Below, one piece after another: positions 10,129 through 23,014 of a stretch of 64,000 nt of DNA. The translations under genes were made by a program, and so were the position numbers. Source of the stretch: Sporodiniella umbellata (taxonomy: Eukaryota; Mucoromycota; Mucoromycetes; Mucorales; Rhizopodaceae); contig JAIXMR010000069.1 in NCBI GenBank assembly GCA_025677835.1, forward strand, positions 62,001 through 126,000. Direction: 5' to 3'. A model generated the notes under the pieces. The model ran no database searches, was not told the origin of the DNA, and saw only the letters and a list, made by a program, of their open reading frames with translations. Position 1 is the stretch's first letter. Every line of letters starts with the position of its first letter.

Positions 10129-11167
10129 AAACGAGGAACCTGTTCGCCAGTGCTTAATTTCGATCGTGTAAGCAGGCAAACTTTAGATTTTTTTTTTTTA
10201 AAAAAAAAGGATACATAATGCAATTGCAGCTGAAACTGAAACTGAAAAAAGTGATCAAAAAGCACCAAAAATGGCAGTAAAAACTAGCGTAGAACCTTCA
10301 AGAACTGCGGTAAAAAAGATGTTGAGAGACGTCTCAAATTATTTAAAAACAAAGAATCTAGCAAAAACCGTTTCTTTAAAATATATGTCAAATCTAAAAT
10401 ATTAGGGTAATTTCACAGGTTATCTTAGTTTAAGAGATGGGAACAATCTAAGAAGAAACAAGAAACCAAGCGTTTTGCAGTGACTGGATAGTTATTTGAA
10501 ACAAACTAAACATAATATTGAGAGAAAAAAGAGAATCCAAGTAATCTTACTATCTCGTTAAATAAGGGACGTCTCTCGTTAGAAAGAGAAAACGGGTGGG
10601 ACTTGATCCAAGTTACGGGATTGCTTCATAGCCTTCAGTTTACGAGAAATCTCATGGAAGAGATCATAGCGGTTTGTGGTATTCACGCCAAGAGCCCTAA
10701 AGACGTTAAATGCGAACGATGAGTTCTTGGGAGGTGAGGTCTTTTTTAAAGGCAAAAAATGAAACAACCTCGCTGCGCTTACCGATAAACCTTTCCTGTA
10801 TAAGAAACATAGTTCTTTTCTTTAGCGATTTGTGTTGCGCTTTTTCTTTTCTTTTCTTTCTTTCTTTTTTCTTGCTTTTTGCGTGTTTCTTTTTTTTTGC
10901 GTTACTTACCCTCTTTTCTTGTTTTTTGAGCTTTCTCTCCTTTTTTTTGTTCATTGTTTCTGCCTTTTTTTTTTTTTACTTTTTTTTTTTTTTTTTTTAG
11001 AAGAACCAGCAACCGGCAATTACACCATTACTCAAGCATTTGATGTTGTATTCTGCAACAACAAAGCTCTTTTAGAAAACACTTTGCTTTACTAGTATCG
11101 AACAACACTCAATAAACGCTTTTATACCTTTTATAATAAACAGAAACACGCTTTTAACGTCATTCAG
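10129..11167. repeat. Direct tandem duplication, copy 2
   Basis: Second copy of the unit above, with equivalent frames at 10202-10405 (plus) and 10767-10579 (minus), both identical in sequence to copy 1. Differences from copy 1 include small indels in the T-rich tract 10815-10998. An extra C near 11013 breaks the EYNIKCLSNGV frame, and the minus-strand ATG present in copy 1 near 10072 is lost. This suggests copy 2 is decaying, or that homopolymer-region errors separate them. Confidence 0.85.
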
Positions 11168-12238
11168 CCTACAACGTAAATGTCGTCTAGTGTTTTTTTT
11201 TTGTGTTTATCATCGAAAGTAAGCTGCAACTAGGATATTTCAAAAAAGAGAGTGCCTTGGACCGAACTCTGTATGAAAAAAAAAGAAAACAAAAACCAAA
11301 AGCAGCTCTTTTCGGATCATTGAAAATACAGCATATTTGAAAGTTTATACTGTTATTAGTATTACAGTGCTTTTCAAAACAGCAGTATAGACGAGAAAAG
11401 TAGGTAAAAGAATACGAAATAGTTTCTTTATTTTACTTGGTGCTTTATAGAAAACAACATTCCTTTGAAGATGACTACAGCATTAACGCCATTCAAAGTC
11501 TTGACAAACAGCATTACTTTTTTTTTTACAGCTTTCATACCACTATCAACAAAAAAAGTGCGTAATACTAGCCAATTCTTTTATGCCGTTTTCAAAATGG
11601 GCTTCTCTCTTCAAATGTTTTTGCTTTTTTACTTTTTTTTTTTTTTTTTTTTTTTAAAAAGAGGTAGATAAAGGTGTGGAGTTTAGCTGAAAAGAAAAAA
11701 AAACGGTTTTTTGGTTATATGTGTGTTATTATAACTGGTTTTTTTCTGTTAGTGGCTCTTATCACTTTCGAAATTTTTTTTTTCAAAGTGCCTACAAGCA
11801 AAAATTGCGGCGATTTATCGGTCTTTCAATGTTTTTGCACTGAAAAATTATTTTTTTCTTGCCAAAAAGTGACAGAGCCTTTTACTTGAAAAAAAAAAAA
11901 CATGGAAACAAAATGAAACTGCTTTAAAACAATAAGAGAAGTAATCGATAACTTTCTTAATTATATTCCTTTCAAAAATTTTAAAAAAAAACCATTTTTT
12001 AAAGTCAACAAAAGATGAAGTCGTCTTGAGTACTTTTATAAAGAGTCCAGGATTGATTTTTGTTTGGGGGCTTTAAAATAAACATGCATCAGGCTGCGTT
12101 CATCTACAGATTGTTGAACGTTTTATTTTTTTGTTAGCTGCACGTTGAGTTCTACAAATATATGTTTTTAGTAGTCCCTATTTTGTTTTTCTTTTTCACT
12201 TTCCACTCTTTTTTACATTTAGTAAAAACAAACTTGGT
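11168..12238. other. Spacer upstream of the kinase gene
   Basis: About 1.1 kb, AT-rich, with T-runs near 11630-11655. Several short frames are rich in Phe from the T tracts and look non-coding. The kinase promoter must lie in the 3' part; no diagnostic box seen. Confidence 0.5.
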
Positions 12239-13737
<1,499 letters not shown>

Positions 13738-14448
13738 ATAAAGATATCGTCAAGGCTCTCTGAATGTTAGTCCTTTGTTTTTGCCACTAGAGAAAGAAAG
13801 AAAGAGAGAGGGGGGGGATGATGTCAGTGGATTTTTTCAGATTTCTTGAGGTAGAGTCGATAGATACTCCTTGGGCCAGAAATGCATGATAGATAGGCTA
13901 GGTTTGTTGGGCAATTAATGCGAAGATGGACCAATCTGAGGGGATTACACTTTGTGACTCAACGCATTCATCACCTGTTACTCTTTAAGGATTTTTTTTC
14001 CAAACAAGGCTTTACTTTTTTTTTTTTGAAGAAAAAAGAAATGAATGAGGATTTATTTATTGAGTAGATAGTTTTTTTTTTTTTTTTTTTTCTGCCATAG
14101 TCAGAGACAACTTACATTTCTTTAGCAATCTCAGTGCACTGTAGAAAACGACGGACTAGGAAATAGCGATTTGTTTTCTCAGTCGTAGAAAAAAAGAGAG
14201 TTCTGACCAATGAAAGCAGACCAATAAAAATAATCCATTCTATCATGAACCAATAGAATGCGACGATGACCAGTAATGATTCATATGTCATATTGGATAA
14301 ATAAATGGCAAGGATTCTGTTTTTTTTTTTTTTTATAACTTTACATCTATTTATCTATTTATCTATTTATCTATCTATATACATATATATATATATATAT
14401 ATACACTTATATACACACTTATTTCCTGTACAAAAACGATACTTACAT
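13738..14448. promoter_or_regulatory. Upstream region of the bZIP gene
   Basis: About 710 bp between the kinase stop and the bZIP start. It holds T-runs (14011-14028, 14070-14091), a TCTATTTA repeat and a TA microsatellite at 14382-14403 that would lie in the 5' leader. An upstream ATG at 14305 is in the same frame as the main reading frame. Confidence 0.45.
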
Positions 14449-14937
14449 ATGAACGAGACAAAGACAACCAACTGGGGTTTAAATACCAAAGACTTGAACC
14501 ATTGGCTTGAAAACGACTTGAAAACCAAAGATACCCTGAAAGAACAACTCCAGGCTTTGATAGCCAGCCAACAGATACCCGAGGCACTGAAGAGCGTGCT
14601 GACCATGCCACCTAGCCCACCCGCTTCACTGGTGGAGCTGGCGCCTATTCAATGCAAGCGAAAGGCCGATAGCGAGCCATTGGAGGTGGTGTTGAAAAGA
14701 CAGCGGAACACGGACTCTGCACGAAGATCGCGGCAGAGGAAAGCACAGCGGATTGAAACACTCGAGAGCCGAGTACAAGAACTTAAGAGTGAGAATAATG
14801 CATTGAGCGTGAAGGTGGCCGTGCTTGAGTCCAAAGTAGAGCATATCACCGAAAGAGAACAGACGAATCGATCGCGAGTGCAGGAACTTGAAGCGCAACT
14901 GGCAGCTGTGCATCGTCAACTGCTTTCGAACGTTTAA
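14449..14937 (+). CDS. bZIP transcription factor, Gcn4/CPC1-like
   Basis: Single exon, 162 aa, from MNETKTTNWG. The C-terminal third has the basic region KRQRNTDSARRSRQRKAQR with the invariant N-x7-R spacing (NTDSARRSR), followed by a leucine zipper with heptads through ETLESRVQEL, NALSVKVAVL and a further coiled coil to the end. The N-xx-A-A/S-R-R-S-R wording is that of Gcn4/Cpc1, which bind TGACTC-type sites and control amino-acid starvation genes. The N-terminal half could be an activation domain (WLENDL is an acidic/aromatic patch). An in-frame ATG at 14305 would add 48 mostly Phe/Ile/Tyr residues encoded by T-run and TA repeat, so I reject it as the start. Confidence 0.9.
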   Translation: MNETKTTNWGLNTKDLNHWLENDLKTKDTLKEQLQALIASQQIPEALKSVLTMPPSPPASLVELAPIQCKRKADSEPLEVVLKRQRNTDSARRSRQRKAQRIETLESRVQELKSENNALSVKVAVLESKVEHITEREQTNRSRVQELEAQLAAVHRQLLSNV

Positions 14938-15037
14938 TGAATAATAATAATAATAATAATAAAAGGAAGGCTTGTTTATTACGAATGAAAAATAGATAGA
15001 GAGCGTATAGATAATAAATAAGAATGTTGGCGGCCGT

Positions 15038-16656
15038 TTATTTCCCACGACCTAACCTTTCAGACGCTTTTGAGTGCGTGGCAGATTGGGAAGAACCCAG
15101 CGCGCCTCCTGCGCCCCCGACCCCACCAGCACCACTAATGCCTGAAAGATGACTGATGTTTTCCATCGAGTCAATTGAGGCTGAGACGGAATCCATCTTC
15201 TCAACCGTGTTCTCAGGTATCAGCGATAACGTACGGCATTTCGAAGGCGCCACGTAATCCTGAGGCGATTCTTTGCTGGCGCGTCGTGTGGCGACAACCA
15301 AGGCATTCAACCAGGCCTCCATGCTGGCCTCGTGTGAGGCACAGAGCACATAGCTTCGCTTGGGAATAATGATCTTGAAGCAGTGCTGTTTGCTCTTGCT
15401 GACAGGATTGATCTCTAACGAATCCAGGATGTGATCCAGAGGAATAATACGGTGGGGGGAATATTCCTACAGAGAAACTCAGTCTACAATAACCCATCTC
15501 GCTTTCTGTTTACCTTCTCATCTTCATAGTAAGCAAGTGTGTCTGTTCTGAGAACAAACCAACGCTTTCGCCATCCCTACACCCATCAGTGTCTCTTTGG
15601 CTCCCTTCAAAAACTTACCTTATTACGGCCCAGCTTCAAAAGGTAGCCTTCAATCAACACCCTGTTTCGGTTCTCTTCTAATTCGATATTGGCCTTATCC
15701 ACCCCGTACTCTTCATCGTCTTCTGAACTCGCCACGCCATCGATCCAATGTGGGTCTGAGCTAGGCGAGAATGGGTAATAGTCTCCTTGAGGCGTGCTGC
15801 TTCCGTGGGCCTGGCGTGAGGTATCGATCTTGGCTGGGATGTTGATAGGAGGCGAGCGTGAATGGCTAGGGTCTTCTGAAGGTAGGTTCGATTGCTTTCG
15901 GTGCTGCTCCATAACATGATGGTTGGATTTATAGAGAGAAATAACGTCTTTCGCAAACTCTTGGTCACGGTCCATGGAGCTAGTATCGTCATCTGCGTCG
16001 TACAAACGCTGGTCTTCTTTGGCTTGGCTGATCAGCGCAAACCACTCGTTCATCTCGTTCTGGTCTTGCGCTTGCACATAATACATCCGCTTGGCGGTCA
16101 CAAACGCAAACACAAACTTGTATTTATGCTTGGTCGTCACTTGAACCACTTTATGGATTTCGTGGAGATCAATTAGGCGTAATAGTTTATATTCCTTTTA
16201 TACAGGGGTTCAGTTGGTTTTCCTCTATAAAACTCACTTTACCTTTCGATCTTTATACATTGCCAGTTTCGTAGTTCTCAGCACAAACCATCTTTTTTTC
16301 CAAGTCTACATAAAAAAATCAATACCCTCCCCTTTTTTTTTCTTCTTACTCTTCTTTTTTCGCCCTTCTTTAACAAATAACTCGCTTTGAGTACTTTTTC
16401 AGTCTCGAGCAACTCTACTGCTTCTGCAGATACAGGTTCCGCCCCATGTTCATCGTCGTCTCCATCTGACGTGTACTTTAGATTTCCCTCCTCTTCTTCA
16501 TCGTCACTCAATACTACACGAGCTGATGTGCCCACTAACGCACTTGGTTCTGAGGTACTTTGCTAATTCAAGTAGTTAAAATGGCTACATTCACAATAAA
16601 AAGATGGCGGTTACTTTAGAATGATGGGTTGATTTCGTTTCTAGTGCAAAAGACAT
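15038..16656 (-). CDS. Tandem pleckstrin-homology domain protein
   Basis: Exons 16656-16615, 16562-16350, 16305-16243, 16194-15619, 15576-15514 and 15466-15038 give 461 aa. An acidic N-terminus (LSDDEEEEGN) precedes PH1, which runs from ASYLLKKGEKRR through TWKKRWFVLRTTKLAMYKD to QNEMNEWFALISQA. A Ser/Pro-rich linker follows, then PH2 (EGYLLKLGRNK, GWRKRWFVLRTDTLAYYED, SYVLCASHEASMEAWLNAL). Both PH modules end with the invariant Trp, and both are split by introns at the same two places, so they arose by internal duplication. The tail is Gly/Ala/Ser-rich. Such proteins bind phosphoinositides or act as membrane adaptors; the closest overall layout is TAPP/PEPP or yeast Opy1. No catalytic domain is seen. 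Confidence 0.9.
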
Positions 16657-17248
16657 TATTTTTGGATTTCAAGAAAAAAAAAAGTAGTGTGGAAAATACT
16701 CAAACGAGGAGAAGTAACGCTCTTTATATATATTCACTCGCGGGGCTTTTCTGATTCGCAGGTTATTTTTTCCACGTTGTTTGAATAAAAGTACAGAAAT
16801 GGAAATCAGATCATTTCTTCTTTTTTTTAAAAAAAAAAAAAGGCAAAGAAAGAGGAATAGGTTTTTCTTCCTAGACAAAGCACTAGGCTGATAATCAAAG
16901 GTAGAATTAAGCGTGCTTGTCTATATACTATCCCATTTTTTGAACCCTTTCCACGCCGGCCAGATCGATGGATCTGGCGTCCATTCGACTCGAATTCTTT
17001 CTATTGGCATGCATGACCGTCATTCAATCCGACGTGGCACGCTGCATAAAGAGCAAAAAAGAAACAGATCTTTGTTAGCGTAACCTGCATTGAGTTTGAT
17101 ATTTTCTAGGCCTGTGACACATAAACAATCGATTGTCTAGTGTGTGAATAGACACGTAAGGTCACGAGAGCTTGAACGGAAACGTTTATTAATCTTTTTT
17201 CTATTTTTCTTTTTTCTTTTTTTTTTTTTCTTTATATATAAAATAAAA
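16657..17248. promoter_or_regulatory. Divergent promoter (PH protein / alpha-mannosidase)
   Basis: About 590 bp between two outward-facing genes. It contains a T8/A12 palindrome at 16821-16840, the dyad at 16959-16978 and a T-run just before the mannosidase start. Local GC is higher (16950-17045) than in the surrounding spacer. Confidence 0.5.
16959..16978. promoter_or_regulatory. Perfect 8-bp dyad, candidate factor site
   Basis: GCCAGATC and GATCTGGC face each other across a 4-bp GATG spacer inside the divergent promoter. The symmetry suggests a binding site for a dimeric factor. No known fungal consensus is claimed. Confidence 0.4.
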
Positions 17249-20200
17249 ATGACAATCTACGGTCATCGCCATAGTGACCATGCGTGTCATTCATCCGTAC
17301 CTGCTGTGGATAAAGCGCCTGTGGTGCCTACGAACATTACGCATTCTCGCTTGGATAACTTCCTATCGGGTGGAGGTCAATTTTATGGGATGGGAATTCA
17401 TCACAGACTTTGGATTTTGAGACATAGCGGTGCTCCCCATGTCGAATTGAAAGTCTATAGTGTACCTGATATGGAGGTAAGGTTCATTGAAAATTACGCG
17501 ATTCATAAAACTAACACATCGGATAGAGAATCTCATTTGAGGTAGAAGGCGATAAAAAAAAAATAAAAAAAAAATAGACGGCGGACACTCACGATGCATA
17601 ATAGACGGCTGTTACACGTGACTTTAAGGAGTTTACCATTGGCCAGCACAACTTTGGTCCCAGCTGGTCTACACACTGGTTCAAGTTGACGTTGGTGATA
17701 CCCGACGCATTAGAAGGGCATCAAGTGACACTTCAGTGGGACATGGGATGTGAGGGTTTGGTCTGGAGCCAGGATGGTGTTCCGCTTCAAGGACTGACCG
17801 GAGGATGTAAACTATCTCAGGTTCTGTCAAAGCCCCTAATTGACTTTCTTTATAGCCGATCAAGCACGACACGAATATGTCATTACGGAAAAAGCCAAAG
17901 CCAAAGAAAAGTGGACGTTCTATGTTGAAGCGGCTTGCAATGGTATGTTTGGCGTGGGCGCAAACGATGCCATGGTAGCAGACCCCAACAGATACTTTGA
18001 TCTTGTCAAGGCTGATCTGGTCGTCGCTAATAAACCAATGCAAAGCTTATATCATGACCTTGTGTAAAAGAAAAAAAAAAAAAAAAAAAAACCTACCAGA
18101 ATGTATTTACCCTCAATGTCTTATAGCGTACTGCGCGGTATTGCTTACGATACAGACACAGACTCAGGTCGGGCCAGAAAGGCTTTATGGGTCGCTAACG
18201 AAGTGATCAACCATTATATTGGTGATGATGAAAAGGCGATCGAACAATGTAATCAACTGACACAAGAGTTTCTTCACCAAGAAAACGGTTCAGGGGTGCA
18301 TCAAGTCACTGCGGTTGGAAACTGCCATATCGGTACACCTCAATCTCTCATAACCTGTTACTAATCTAAATAGATACTGCCTGGCTTTGGCCTTACGATG
18401 AAACCAAAAGAAAGATTGCTCGGTCTTGGTCCAGTCAACTCAAACTTATCGAGAGATTTCCAGACTATGTATTTACTGGATCTCAAATGCAGCAATACGA
18501 ATGGTTAATGGAACTTTACCCAAAGCTCTTTGATCAAATCAAAGTAGCTGAGAAAAACAAAAGATGGGAAGTCATTGGTGGTGTAAGTGCTTCTTTTCTT
18601 TTTTTTTTTTTTTTTTTCTAACTCTTTTTTAGAGCTGGGTGGAACACGGTAAGCTTTTATAGTTCTGTTGGTTGCACGCAATACTAAATTTAACCTTTAC
18701 CTAAACACCAAAAGATACAAACATGCCTGTAAGTTGTATTTAGTAAACGTACTTGGTACGTTAAATGGCTCTTCTAAAAAGTTATTTAGTCAGGGGAATC
18801 TCTCTGTAGACAAATGCTTTTGGGGTAATGAAAACGATATGAACCATAAACTGTGACTTTTTCTTAACCCCTAGCTTTTTTTTTTTTAAAAAAAAAGTCA
18901 ACGTTTCCTAGAAAAGCACTTTGGTAAACGAACGCGTGTATTCTGGCTTCCAGATTCTTTTGGTAAACTAAATTTTCAAAAAGGGGAAGTCCATCAATTC
19001 TTATTCTTTTTTTTTTTTTTCAAGGTTATTCTGCACAACTTCCTCAAGTACTGAAAGAGTCTGGATGTGACTACTTTTTTACTCAAAAGCTCTCTTGGAA
19101 TAATATCAACAAATTTCCTCGAACTACCTTTTGGTGGACGGGCATTGACGATACCCGGATCTTGGCTCATTTGACACCTGCTGAAACGTTTGTTGATTGA
19201 AAAAAGAGTATAGAGAAGGTTGTTGACATGACTTTGATCTAGGTACACTGCGTCTGTGACACCGGCTGAGCTTCATAAATGGTAGTTGTCTCTTGATACA
19301 TATATATATATATCCAGACTGACATTTGATAGTACACGAAACAATCACGACCTTGAGCGCACAAATCACAGTCTGTTGGTCTATGGGTAAGGGCACTTTC
19401 TTTTGGCCATCATCATACTTATCTACTTTTTTTTTTTCTTCAGTCATGGAGATGGAGGAGGAGGTCCAACGCCTGAAATGCTTGAGAGATTACAACGATT
19501 AAAGAGTGTGGTAAATAAAACACGACTGGTATTCCAATTCAAACACAATCATTAGGATGGACTTGCAAATGCCTCTCCAGGAAGTGCAACTGGATTCTTT
19601 GAAAACGTTGAAAAAGACGCTAGCCGCCTGCAATCCTATAAAGGGGAATTGGTAAGAGCATCGACTGAAAGTTAATTAGGAATGTATTAATCTCCTTTTT
19701 TAGTATTTGGAATTCCATCGCGGTACTTATACCACACAAGCTTTGGTCAAACGTGGCAATCGAAAAGGAGAAGTCATGTTGCACAATTTGGAATTTTTGG
19801 CTACCATGGCTAAAATCAATGCAAACGTAGCCAAACTTGATTACAAGTAAGTTTTTCGAGCAAAAAAAAAAAAAAAATACGAATCTTTGAAGAGCTAACA
19901 AACAAACCCTTCATCAACATAAATTAGGTATCCTTCGGATGAAATAAACCATCTTTGGAAACTTCTTTGTTTGAATCAGTTTCATGATTGTTTACCTGGA
20001 TCTGCTATCAAATTGGCCTATGTAGATGTACACAAGGTATGTTCAATACATGTATCCGTACGATTCTTTTTTTTTGTTCTTAAAAAAAAAAAAACACCCT
20101 AGTTCCATCGTGAAGTTATATTCGAATCCCTTAATCTTAGCCATGCTGCTCAATCTTCTTTGATTGTGAAAGAAGCCAACCAAAAAGATCAACAAGGATT

Positions 20201-22233
20201 GATGGTTTTTAACACACTCCCTTGGGTTCGTAGAGATGTCATTCTTGCTCCAAGAAAAGGAACAAAGTGGATGAACCAACAATGGAAAAATGATGAATAT
20301 GAGTATCTTTTAAGTAAAGTATCGAAAACAGAGTCTCTGGAACCCCCCCAGTCAACTTATGTTTGAATAGTTGAGGATATTCCTGGCTTTGGAGCTTCTG
20401 GATATTTGAAATCCAACTCTGATTTCCATGAAGTTTCTAAACAAGAAGCATCACAAGGTAACAAAAAGAAACCCCCAAGCGAACCCCCCCTTTTTTTTTT
20501 GGTAGCTATTCTAGCTCCTTACACTCATTTGCTTTATCTACGTAGCATATAAAACGGCGTCAAATGAATATGTCCTCGAAAATCACATTCTGAGAGCCAC
20601 GTTTAACAATGACGGACAGTTGGTCGAACTCATTGATAAGAGAACAGACAGAGGGAACATTATTCCTGATAAATGCCGTGGTAACGTACTTCAGTTATAT
20701 GAGGATGTGGTAATTACAAACAAACCGATAGCTATTTAAATCTTTATAACATTTACATCTCTATTTTTTTTTCATCACAAACATTCAACAAAATCCCTTT
20801 ACTGAACCAAAAAAAAAAAAAAAAAAGCCAACTTACTGGGATGCCTGGGATGGTAATAATTTCTAACGTACCGCTCATACTAGTGACTGACTCCTATTTT
20901 GATGTTGATAGTTGAAATATATCATCTTCAGAAGTTTGTGGAACTACAAGGTAAAGCTCAGATCAAGGTAAGCTATATATCTTATAAAAGTACTTTTTTT
21001 TTTTACTCAAGAGGGTTTTTCTACTAGGTCATATCGAATGGACCCTTAAAATCTGAGATCTTGGTCGAACATAAAATCTCGGACGTTAGCACCATCAAAC
21101 AAGTGATTAGCTTGACATGTGTGGGCGAACGCTTAGAGTTTGATAACTTTGTTCACTGGAGGGAAAGCCATCAATTTTTGGTAAGTAATCAATAGATAAA
21201 AAAAAAAAAAAAAAACAAAAAAAAAGGTAGCTATGAAGACTAACACCTCTTTTAGAAAGTGGAATTCAACTGGGATATTGTCTCTGATTTTGTAAAGAAA
21301 AAAAAAAAACTCTTTTAAAAAAAACATCTCATTTTGTTGCAATTTTTTAGGCTACTTACGATATTCAATATGGTGTGGTTAGAAGACCTAATCATTACAA
21401 CTCAACTATTGATTCTGCAAAGTTCGAAGTGAGTATCTTATCTATATGTTTACCTTTTGGACTCATCTTGTGTCTTGAAAGGTATGTGGCCACAAATTTA
21501 CTGATCTGTCCGAAGCCAACTATGGTGTCGCTTTGATGACAGATTGTAAATACGGCTATGCCACTCATGAAAAGACTCAGAGACTTTCTTTGCTTCGTTC
21601 CCCCAAAGGGCCTGATGAGGATGCTGATATGGGTAAGTCTTGTACATGTATTTCAAGGGAAAAAAGGTACTAAGAAAAAAAATAGGAGAGCACAGGTTCA
21701 AGTACGCAATCTACCCACACATGGGTAACTTTTCTGTTTCTAATGTTATGCAAAACGCTTTGGAATTCAACACTCCTCTATCTATTCGGTTAGGAAAAAA
21801 AAAAAAAAAAAAAAAAGAGAAAGAGAGGAGGAGAGCTAACAGTTGTAAAGAGACGGACAGGGATATCAAATCCGCAGTGGCGAAATGATTAGTCCCTTAT
21901 TCTCCATGAGCCCTGCACGCGAAATAATTATCGACACAGTAAAACTCTCAGAAGATGACAACGGTCAGGGCAAGGAGATTATTCTTCGTCTTTACGAAGC
22001 CTATGGAGGAAAGAGTACTGCTATTTTGACAAGGTAAAAGATAGATCTCCCCAGTATAGAAAAACAGTGTCTTATTTTTCATTTTTTACAGTTCTTTAAA
22101 TATCAAGAGTGTTCAAATTTCCAATGTATTGGAGGATACTACACAAAATTTTATTACGAAAAACAACGAGGGCGGTTTCTCAGTTACCCTTAAGCCGTTC
22201 CAGATTATGACGCTCAAGGTCAATTTGGATTGA
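17249..22233 (+). CDS. AMS1: Alpha-mannosidase, GH38, Ams1-type
   Basis: I reconstruct 28 coding exons totalling 3228 nt (1075 aa): 17249-17476, 17605-17806, 17856-18063, 18100-18332, 18374-18582, 18633-18648, 18715-18728, 18790-18824, 18898-18962, 19025-19187, 19243-19281, 19333-19386, 19444-19510, 19556-19651, 19704-19846, 19928-20036, 20103-20313, 20371-20457, 20546-20709, 20828-20852, 20912-20967, 21028-21180, 21256-21291, 21351-21428, 21482-21632, 21686-21788, 21893-22033 and 22092-22233. Ams1 is about 1080 aa. GH38 landmarks: zinc-site [45 protein letters not shown] with the nucleophile Asp, [12 protein letters not shown], and [12 protein letters not shown]. The enzyme trims alpha-linked mannose from free oligosaccharides in cytosol and vacuole and in yeast is delivered by the Cvt pathway. 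No signal peptide is present, consistent with that. Exons of 14 and 16 nt occur. Confidence 0.93.
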
Positions 22234-22459
22234 AACAAAACCATAGTAATAAACAGTCTTTTTACGGTTTCCTTCTTTCTAAATAGCTCTCAGTTTGTGT
22301 TCCTTTATGAGCGTGCTATATTAATTCCCCCATCCCTTGAACAAGACCTGAAAACCGTAGCTACCTTTCTAATTTTGTGGCTTATTACAAGACACTGGTG
22401 CAAATTTTTTTGAGTTTTCAATTGTAGTTGTTTCTTTCCTTTTTTTTTTTTTAACAAAA

Positions 22460-23014
22460 ATGTCTGCCTTTGCTGTATGTAAAAGAAAAAAAAAGAAAAG
22501 AAAGGCGTCTCTACAGCCAAAGTATCCTAAAGCCTTCTTAGGAAAAGTCTGCTGCCAAGCCCGGTTTGGAAGAACAAGTTGAAGCCAAGTAAATAAGCAG
22601 ACAGCCAATAGGAAGATTGGCTTAACCGTTTTTTTTTTTTTTTTTTTAGGATCCACCGTATCCGTATCACTTTGACTTCTCGCAACGTCAAGAACCTCGA
22701 AAAGGGTAATTGGAAGATACCAGCCTACTTTGTTCATACTAACTTTTTTTTTTTTTTTTTTAGTTTCTGCTGACCTCGTCCAACGTGCTAAAGACAAGCA
22801 ACTTAAGGTCAAGGGCCCCGTTCGTCTTCCTACCAAGACTCTCCGTATCACCACCCGTAAATCCCCTTGCGGTAACGGTTCTGAAACTTTCGACAAATAC
22901 GAAATGAAGATCTACAAGCGTTTGATCGACTTGCACTCTCCTTCTGAAATTGTCAAGCAAATCACCTCTATCTCTATCGAACCCGGAGTTGAAGTTGAAG
23001 TTACCATTGCTTAA
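22460..23014 (+). CDS. RPS20: 40S ribosomal protein uS10 (Rps20)
   Basis: Exons 22460-22474 (15 nt, MSAFA), 22542-22588, 22650-22705 and 22764-23014 give 122 aa. The sequence carries [55 protein letters not shown] and a C-terminal [10 protein letters not shown], all hallmarks of eukaryotic uS10. It sits in the head of the small subunit near the mRNA entry side. All introns are GT-AG; three have T-rich 3' ends. Codon use is strongly biased toward C-ending codons compared with neighbours (ATC, GTC, AAG, CGT), as expected for a very highly expressed gene. It lies 226 bp downstream of the mannosidase. Confidence 0.97.

Noticed and set aside
14305..14448. Upstream in-frame start of the bZIP gene
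   Set aside because: The extra 48 residues come from a T-run and TA repeat (Phe/Ile/Tyr runs), so they are probably leader.
18806..18824. Early donor (CTCT|GTAGAC) for mannosidase exon 8
   Set aside because: It breaks the frame into the next exon; the donor at 18825 gives [12 protein letters not shown] and closes in frame.
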